Positions 15,170 through 20,617 of a stretch of DNA of 20,617 nucleotides are shown piece by piece. Below the pieces are notes generated by a model, which saw only the letters and a program-made list of their open reading frames with translations, was not told the origin of the DNA and searched no databases. The translations under genes and the position numbers were made by a program. The stretch's first letter is position 1. Each line of letters begins with the position of its first letter. Source of the stretch: Dunaliella salina (lineage: Eukaryota; Chlorophyta; Chlorophyceae; Chlamydomonadales; Dunaliellaceae); contig MU069487.1 of the NCBI GenBank assembly GCA_002284615.2, positions 597,959-618,575 of the forward strand, in the 5' to 3' direction.

Positions 15170-16945
15170 TTCGGCTTCTACCCTGGCAGGAGCACCTTGC
15201 ATCCTCTCTTCATTCTGAGGCACCTAAGGAACGCAGCAAAAAAGCTCAAGCCACGGCAGTCACCTAGATTGCATGTTGCATTTATAGATTTCACTCAAGC
15301 CTAGGATACTGTGCCCCGCGCGCAGCTTTGGAAGCATTTGGAACGCATTGCCATGCCTTCTCTACTTCTCCAGGCAATCAGGGAGATGTACTCAGACGAT
15401 GAGTACCTCTTGATGGATGGGGAAAAAAGGGCAGGTGTGCGTCCGACAAATGGAGTCAAGCAAGGTTGTCCTCTGTCCCCTCTCTTGTTTTCTTTGTACA
15501 TCAATGACATGGGCAAAGGAATCAGTGAAGGTATAAGAGGTGCTCTGACTGGAGATGGAGTGAATGGCGTCGCATACATGCTGTATGCAGATGACCTCAG
15601 TTTGACTACCAATGATCCGGGTGAAATGCAGACTATGCTAAATAGGTTGCGTGCTTATGCAATGAAAAAAGGGCTGACGGTAAATACATCAAAATCTGAG
15701 GTCATGCATTTTAACAGTAGGCCGTGTACTTCTCTACCAACTTTCATGTATGGAGATGTGGCTCTTCCTGCAAAAGAACAATTTAGATACCTGGGCATGC
15801 TTGTTGACATGCACATGAATTTGAAGGTGTCTGAGGAGCATGCTGTGCGGCCTTACATGGCTGCACAGCAAAGGGTTAGAGAGTTTGTGCATGAACATGA
15901 GCTTAGGGACAGGCCACACGCTTTAATTTGGCTATCTAAAGTGTATGGTATTCCAGCTGGAATGTATGCGTGCCAAGTGTGGGGAACAGGATATTTAAGT
16001 GAAGGCTGCGAATTCAAGAGCCAATTGCAAAAAAGGCATTTGTGCTCCTTAAGGCGGTTTCTAGGTGTGAAAAGCTCTGCCACAAACTGGCCAGTGCTGA
16101 GAGAGTGTGGCCAAGAGCCTCTACAGTTCTATTGGTTCAGGGCCACTGTCAAGTTTTTTAACAGTATGCTTGACTCAAACGGTGAGACATTACGCAAGGT
16201 TCTGAAAGCAGACTTAAATCTTGCTAATAGGGATGAGGCTTGTTGGTCTGCTCATGTGTCTTCAGCCTTTAGTGGCATGCGCTCAGAGGACATGTTTAAG
16301 CAAAAGATGCTGAGTGCTTCTAAGATCCCCATGCAGGAATTCATTTGTGATTTGAGATACAGGCAGCAAAAGGTTTGGAGAGATGCGGGTACTCTAAATC
16401 CGCGGGCGGTGAACAAGAAAGCAGTGACTTACCATCATTGGTGTTAGATGCCTTTGAATCAAACAAAACACACTCCTTTTTGTACTCCATCTTACTTATT
16501 TAGGGATCTAGACAAAGGAGTCATGAGGAATGTGAGCAGGTTTAGACTTCGAGCTCACTGCTTAAGGTTGAGTCTTGTAAACGGCACGGTGGATCAAACA
16601 TTTACGACAAGTGCGATTGTGCTGATGTGCAAGATGAGAAACACGCTCTTTTCTACTGCAAGAACTTTGAAGCGTGTGAGCTGCGGAGAAAATATAAGGA
16701 CCTGTACATTGATCTCTTTAGACCATTTCACTTTTTTGCCCAGCTCCCAACTGACTTTATTCCCTTTTTGGAGAGGTTCCATTGTTTAACTGATCTTGAA
16801 GTCAATGCTTTTCTGAATCAAGACTCATGCAGGTTTTCGAAATTTTTGTCGGAATTGGTTTCAATTTTTGATGCTGGTTGAGAATGTTTCACCAGCAGCC
16901 GATCAGCCAGATTTTCGGGCTGTAGGCCAACTCCTTGTAACCCCC
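15170..16945 (+). pseudogene. LINE fragment C: reverse transcriptase pseudogene with 3' end
   Basis: From FGFYPGRSTLHPLFILRHLR (15170) the frame covers most of a LINE reverse transcriptase: motif A HVAFIDFTQA*DTVPR, motif B NGVKQGCPLSPLLFSLYIND, motif C MLYADDLSL (catalytic Asp pair), motif D GLTVNTSKSEVMHFNS and motif E QFRYLGMLVDMH. The C-terminal LRECGQEPLQFYWFRA and FRLRAHCLR regions follow, then the zinc region. Lesions: TAG at 15302-15304 replacing the usual Tyr of motif A, TAG at 16445-16447, a frameshift near 16562, and the first zinc Cys changed to Tyr (YDKC...QDEKHALFYC). The protein ends at TGA 16879-16881. A decayed family 3' motif (16916-16927) and TTGTAAC follow. The 5' half, including any endonuclease, is absent. 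Confidence 0.9.
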
Positions 16946-18118
16946 CTTGTTCCATCATTTGTTCAGCTGTGCACCTCCCGGTTGTCCAATCCGCCTCAGA
17001 GACTTCATGGACCAAGCTAATGTCTTAGAATGAGCCAAGTTTGTGTCTGCATGCTTGAGATGCTGTGCCTGATTTTTTGAGCAATGCTTTCATTTTTTAC
17101 TTAAATTTGTCTGGTTACAGACCTCCAAGTCTCCGCTCAGCTGCCCTTGTAGGCGGATAAAGCGATGTAACCTTACCTTAACCTTTTGGGTCTTTCCTTG
17201 ATGCACACTGGCTGTGTCCAGCGTAAACTTTTTGTTGTACGCCTCACTGGGGAATTGCAGATGTACTTCAGTCTCTCTGAAACTTGGTAAGCCATTGTTG
17301 ACCAATGATCGTCCCACACTTCCAGCATCTCCCCAAAAGGGTTCCTAAGTTTTCCCAATTACCATAAATTTCCTTAGGCGTGTTCGCTTTGATGTACAAG
17401 ACAACTACAAGTCGTACCCTTTCCTTCAAGGGCTAACCTCTATTTCATGTACAGACTGGCAGTCAGTCATTTGACTGGAGGCCTTCATTGTGTCAATATC
17501 CTTGAACCATTGTTAAGTCAGCACAGGACCTTGCTGCCCTTGCAATGCTTGCTTTACTTTTCCATCATGCTGGCCGGATATGACTCGCGATGGCAGCGAG
17601 TACTGTCGCCTTGACTCCATTTCCAATGTTTGCCAAAAAGTGGGTTCCTCAATTTTCTGGCCACATATGTGCATCCTAATTGCACTGCTCCAAATATCTT
17701 CAACTTCTCCATGGAATGCATCTGGTTTAGGTTCAGTGGCGATTAGAGACCCTCGGGGCTACAAGATGTTACAGGATCCCGTTTTTTCGGACAACCTGCT
17801 CAGGGGCGCCAACCTAGCACATTTGCAATGATTTGTGCACATTCCCCAGAAGCACCTCAATTTTTTTGAAGCCAGAAAGGCGACTCGTTCCTTTGTACAA
17901 GCTCGCAAGCCTCGTTTTGACTGATGGCTTATTCTGTAACCCCTGTACAAGCTCGCAAGAAGCGCACAGTCTGCAATCAAAAGCATGAAAGCAGGCAAGA
18001 TGCAGGCGCACTTGGCAGCAGAGACCACTCAAGCAGCAGGCACCAGTTGAATAAAATCAATTGCATCAACACCAACCTCCTCCTCCCTTTCAGCCCCTCT
18101 TTTTGTTCCCCCTGTCAG
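16946..18118. other. No gene recognised; short direct repeat
   Basis: About 1.2 kb without a supported exon. GTACAAGCTCGCAAG occurs twice, 50 bp apart (17895-17909 and 17945-17959). The last 60 bases (18060-18118) are strongly pyrimidine-rich and lead into a candidate acceptor. Confidence 0.5.
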
Positions 18119-18292
18119 CTGATGATCATTGAAACAAGACTCTGCAGGTCTGAAACCCAGAGGAGCGCAAGAGATGCCCCTTATTTCTGCCAGCCAACAT
18201 GCACGCTTCAGTGCTCAACTCCAGGGCAGCGCCTCACATGCCCAGCTGGTTGGGGTTACTGCAAGGGAGAGGCAACATGTAAGCAGCCTTAG
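18119..18292 (+). CDS. Candidate Cys-rich terminal exon
   Basis: A long pyrimidine tract ending TTTTTGTTCCCCCTGTCAG (18118) precedes a frame of 57 codons closed by TAG at 18290-18292. It has seven cysteines, clustered in YFCQPTCTLQCSTPGQRLTC and GWGYCKGEATCKQP. That spacing resembles small disulfide-rich extracellular modules, but I cannot name one. The acceptor and Cys density are suggestive. No upstream exon was found, and a basic alternative frame (18129-18440) overlaps, so confidence is low. Confidence 0.28.
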   Translation: MMIIETRLCRSETQRSARDAPYFCQPTCTLQCSTPGQRLTCPAGWGYCKGEATCKQP

Positions 18293-18751
18293 GACCCGAA
18301 AGAAGCGAGTACGCAGCTCAAACAGGCGTGATGGACGAATGAATGCCTCCAGTGTCAGGGAAAGCACGCGGCAGGCACATCAAAGACGCAGGAAAGGGTG
18401 CAAACCAACTACAGTAACAAAGACAGCAACAATCGCATAACCAGTATAAACACAAAACAAAGCAAGGATGCAGAGTGGCGCAGAAAAGTGTGCAGCAGGT
18501 TGTTGCTTCACATTCACATTACATGGCACTGAAGCTGAAACACTCTCACGCTTACAAGCAAGTTACGCTGCATTGCCCATAGAGGGTCTCCATGGACTCC
18601 ATTTGATCAGAGAATCGCTTTTGCTGCTTCCTCCTCCCGAAGGGACAGGTCGACGATTTGCGTAGCTAGCAAGCATCAAACAAAGCTGGACTTTCACACA
18701 GGTATGACAGGAGGACGAGAGCATGCACCGGACAGGCCCTCAAAAACTTAC
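18293..18751. other. No gene firmly recognised
   Basis: Lies between the plus-strand candidate exon and the minus-strand exon at 18752-18798. On the minus strand, after GCTTGCTAG, the reading TQIVDLSLREEEAAKAIL with a stop (about 18668-18612) looks like a C-terminal exon, but its phase is one base off from the exon at 18752. Another frame from the same acceptor fits the phase but is less protein-like. Confidence 0.35.
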
Positions 18752-18798
18752 GGAATGCCCAGCGTCTTTGCCAGATCCTGCATCTTCTCTTTCATGCC
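18752..18798 (-). CDS. Small exon of a minus-strand gene
   Basis: On the minus strand an acceptor (AACATGTGCAG) is followed by 47 bp reading GMKEKMQDLAKTLGIP and then a consensus donor CC/GTAAGT. The peptide is strongly helical and could be part of a coiled coil. Starting in phase 0, it fits the phase-0 end of the candidate exon at 19142-19232. The family is not recognised. Confidence 0.42.
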
Positions 18799-19141
18799 CT
18801 GCACATGTTTCGGAAAGGACATACGGAATCACATTGGAAACGTGTGTGCAAATTGTCTGTTCACAGCAGAACAAGAAGAGCAGGCACATGTGTACAACAA
18901 TCACAAAGCAGCTTCATTTGCAGATCTCCCAAAACTCTGCCCCGCACTTGCAGGTTCGGAGGCAGACCAAAGCAGGCAAGACAAACAGAAGCATGAGCCT
19001 CATGAAACATGGCCAGCACAGAGACAAGGAAAGCATTGAAGGCGAGACACACAGCAATGGTATAATGAAGGATGTGTTTCCGTCCAGCCGTTGGCTGGTT
19101 GGCGTGTAGCTTGTAATCAGTAATGGCACACCAGTACCCAC

Positions 19142-19232
19142 CGCAACACTCTTGCTGTGGGAGTCCTGCATGGCTGCTGTGACCCTCTTGGACAACTCCT
19201 GCACGCGTTTCAGTCGACGTTTGTACACAGGC
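19142..19232 (-). CDS. Candidate coiled-coil exon of the same minus-strand gene
   Basis: After an acceptor (CAAACCAAGCTAG on the minus strand), 91 bp read PVYKRRLKRVQELSKRVTAA, then MQDSHSKSVA, up to a donor-like GCG/GTGGGT. One base of a split codon opens the exon and it closes in phase 0. The alternating charged and hydrophobic residues suggest an amphipathic helix, matching the character of the exon at 18752-18798. Pyrimidine content before the acceptor is poor, and a retroelement remnant lies directly upstream, so this could instead be part of that remnant. Confidence 0.33.
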
Positions 19233-19246
19233 CTAGCTTGGTTTGG

Positions 19247-19507
19247 TTATAGGCACCTTTCTGCTTCAGTGAAGTTGCCCTTGTTGACAGGTACAGCTTT
19301 CTGACACAATCCTATCCCATCCCGAACGTATTTCGCAGCACAAGCAGGCCCAGGGTGGCCATTGAAGCGTTTGGCATGCTTTTCATTGAAAGGGCGCTTC
19401 TTCGGTATTTCATTACAATGGTCTGCTCTTTGAGGGTGACAGCTTTTGTGTGCCAGAGAGCATTGCTGATTTTGAAATTGGCAGTGAGGCGATGATTGGT
19501 CACGCAA
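19247..19507 (-). pseudogene. Retroelement zinc-region remnant (minus strand)
   Basis: Two overlapping minus-strand frames give, in order, ISNALWHTKAVTLKEQTIVM with KYRRSAL, then RPFNEKHAKRFNGHPGPACA. This parallels the copy 2 order SNAFRNMPNI...ILQYRT, then TLCNQKHAVRFKMS...C (12608-12725). The shared skeleton is SNA-(F/L)...YR...(L/P)-(C/F)-N-(Q/E)-KHA-x-RF. A frameshift separates the halves. It is probably a diverged fragment of a related element family. Confidence 0.42.
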
Positions 19508-19608
19508 TGATACTGGAGCAGCGCCAAAAATGATCTTCCTTGTTCGCTACTTGATCCTCTGCTTTAGCAGAACAAACCTGCTTTAAAGACAGAGAAGTAG
19601 CGAGTAAA

Positions 19609-20010
19609 AAGCATGTGAGCGGCAGACAATGGATGTCAAGCAGGGGCAATGCGATGGACGATTTGGGAGTAAGACGCTTGGGCCACAAGTACAGGGCATG
19701 CCTTTGTCAGGTCCAGGAAAGACCATGTCACAGCACGCACATGCAATGACACTTGAGAGGCGACTGGACAACTTTCGGAGTAAGAAAAGACGCCCGGGCC
19801 ACAAGTGCAGGGCATGCATTTGCCAGATCCAGGAAAGAACAGTTCACAGCAGACGCATGCAATGGCATTTGAGCGGCGCCAAATAAGCATGTGAGCGGCA
19901 GAAAACGGATGTCAAGCAGGGGTAATGCAATGGGCGATTTTGTAAAAAAAAAAAACACTTGGGCTACATATATTCGGCATGCATGGGTGGGGTCCAGGAA
20001 AAGACCAATG
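19609..20010 (+). repeat. Three diverged long-period repeat units
   Basis: A shared block (GGGCCACAAG, GGCATGC, TCCAGGAAA) occurs at 19680, 19797 and 19961, with periods of 117 and 164 bp. The opening AAGCATGTGAGCGGCAGA with GGATGTCAAGCAGGGG occurs at about 19610 and 19887. An A12 run (19944-19955) interrupts the last unit. The units are clearly related but diverged; nothing in them resembles a CRISPR array or a gene. Confidence 0.78.
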
Positions 20011-20038
20011 CAAGCCCAGGGAAATTGGCTGGATGCTC

Positions 20039-20343
20039 ATGCTCATGCTCGTGCCCACTCGTTGAGAAACTGATGGGAAAGAGGGGACAGAAGACGGGCC
20101 TTGCCTACACATGTCGGGTCTCAGGAATGGCCCCAACCCTTTGAACTCGTCCCGGGGCATGGAAGCGCTTGTCCACCAAATTGGAGTCCAGACACCAGCA
20201 AAAGGCCAGCAGTTGCACACCTTGACTGAGGGCCTGTCTTCTACAAACCCCGAGACAACAGCAATACCAGGCAGCGCTCCCTCAGGACGGCCGCCTCTGC
20301 GGGCTCCCTTCCTGATGATGCCTTCTTCTTCTTTCCTTCCATC
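20039..20343. other. Unassigned stretch with overlapping readings on both strands
   Basis: GATGCTCATGCTCATGCTCG at 20034-20053 is a short triplet-like repeat. From 20111 to 20260 all frames of both strands give protein-like readings (for example MPRDEFKGLGPFLRPDMCRQ on the minus strand), which cannot be separated without transcript or homology data. Confidence 0.3.
20268..20342 (-). CDS. Candidate first exon of the minus-strand gene
   Basis: On the minus strand an ATG (20342-20340) follows an A/G-rich leader (AAAATTGATTAAGAGAAG) and opens MEGKKKKASSGREPAEAAVL with RERCL, 25 codons ending in phase 0 at a weak donor (CTG/GTATTG). The GC-rich coding part after an AT-rich leader resembles a 5' exon. 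The weak donor and an open plus-strand frame over the same bases (20111-20428) leave it uncertain. Its basic N-terminus fits a cytoplasmic or nuclear protein without a signal peptide. Confidence 0.3.
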
Positions 20344-20511
20344 TTCTCTTAATCAATTTTCTTATATCTTACCTTCTTCAAATCGAAGGTGTGGATCCGC
20401 ACCCCTGAAAAAAATAAATATTTCTTGAATCCTGCTTTCATCCCGCACCCCTTTCAAAACTTATCTCTGGGTGTCACAAACATTCCCGCAGATCTGTGTG
20501 ATTGCGTACGT

Positions 20512-20540
20512 GCTCGCGTGCGTGCGCGTGTGCGCGCGCG

Positions 20541-20617
<77 letters not shown>
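20512..20617. repeat. Alternating CG/TG tract ending in (TG)n at the window edge
   Basis: From about 20512 the sequence alternates purine and pyrimidine to the end: CGCGTGCGTGCGCGTGTGCG, then CGCGCGCA, then (TG)n from 20543. It is the inverse of the (GC)n(AC)n run at the left end. Such a tract of more than 100 bp is a strong candidate for Z-DNA and a common cause of assembly breaks. Confidence 0.96.

Noticed and set aside
15302..16447. Two in-frame TAG codons in the reverse transcriptase might mean a reassigned stop codon, as in some ulvophyte algae where TAG and TAA encode Gln.
   Set aside because: By comparison with the other LINE copies the TAGs replace Tyr and a small residue, not Gln. 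TGA and TAA also interrupt other elements, and the host-like exon ends in TAG. Pseudogene decay explains it.
19609..20010. CRISPR-like array.
   Set aside because: Repeats are long, diverged and unevenly spaced, spacers are not unique, and the context is eukaryotic.

Overview
The window looks like nuclear DNA of a eukaryote. Exons have GT/AG borders, coding density is very low, long dinucleotide microsatellites are present, and several broken non-LTR retrotransposons are nested or lined up. From my memory of how such transposon proteins look, a green alga (possibly prasinophyte-like, large repeat-rich genome) is the best guess; this is inference, since nothing here identifies the species. Both ends are long alternating dinucleotide runs, (GC)n(AC)n at 1-103 and (TG)n at 20543-20617, so the sequence probably stops where assembly failed.

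Left part (1-5.2 kb): the 3' end of a plus-strand host gene is seen as two exons with matching phase (185-345 and 2913-2981, ending in TAG). Between and after them lie intron-like DNA, a 4 x 33 bp tandem array inside a larger tandem duplication, an (AC)n tract, six unresolved bases and small tandem repeats.

Middle part (5.2-13.5 kb): two decayed copies of one plus-strand mobile-element family. Each has, in order, a piece resembling the PCIF1/CAPAM-type adenine methyltransferase fold followed by an RNase H domain. The longer copy (about 9.39-13.53 kb) also has a Gln/Thr/Pro-rich N-terminal region, a CPAC motif, a zinc-knuckle segment and a PD...ExK restriction-like endonuclease. Neither copy shows a reverse transcriptase between the methyltransferase-like and RNase H parts. 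The shorter copy (about 5.73-7.68 kb) is broken by a 508 bp antisense, 5'-truncated tail of a related element flanked by a 12 bp target-site duplication. It is also broken by an unidentified 0.5 kb stretch and abutted by an antisense LINE tail (7683-8650). At 8.85-9.39 kb three copies of a 45-53 bp sequence with RNA polymerase III box-like motifs form a head-to-head palindrome and an inverted-repeat-flanked block.

Right part (14.2-16.95 kb): three LINE 3' fragments lie head-to-tail on the plus strand. The last retains most of a reverse transcriptase (motifs A to E with YADD) but carries two nonsense codons, a frameshift and a lost zinc-ligand cysteine. A short 3'-end motif (CTGGCTGAAGGT) recurs in the LINE tails on both strands.

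Far right (17-20.6 kb): mostly gene-poor. It holds candidate exons of a minus-strand, partly coiled-coil gene (20268-20342, 19142-19232, 18752-18798), one candidate Cys-rich plus-strand terminal exon, a decayed minus-strand retroelement fragment and a diverged long-period repeat. No mobile-element gene here appears intact.
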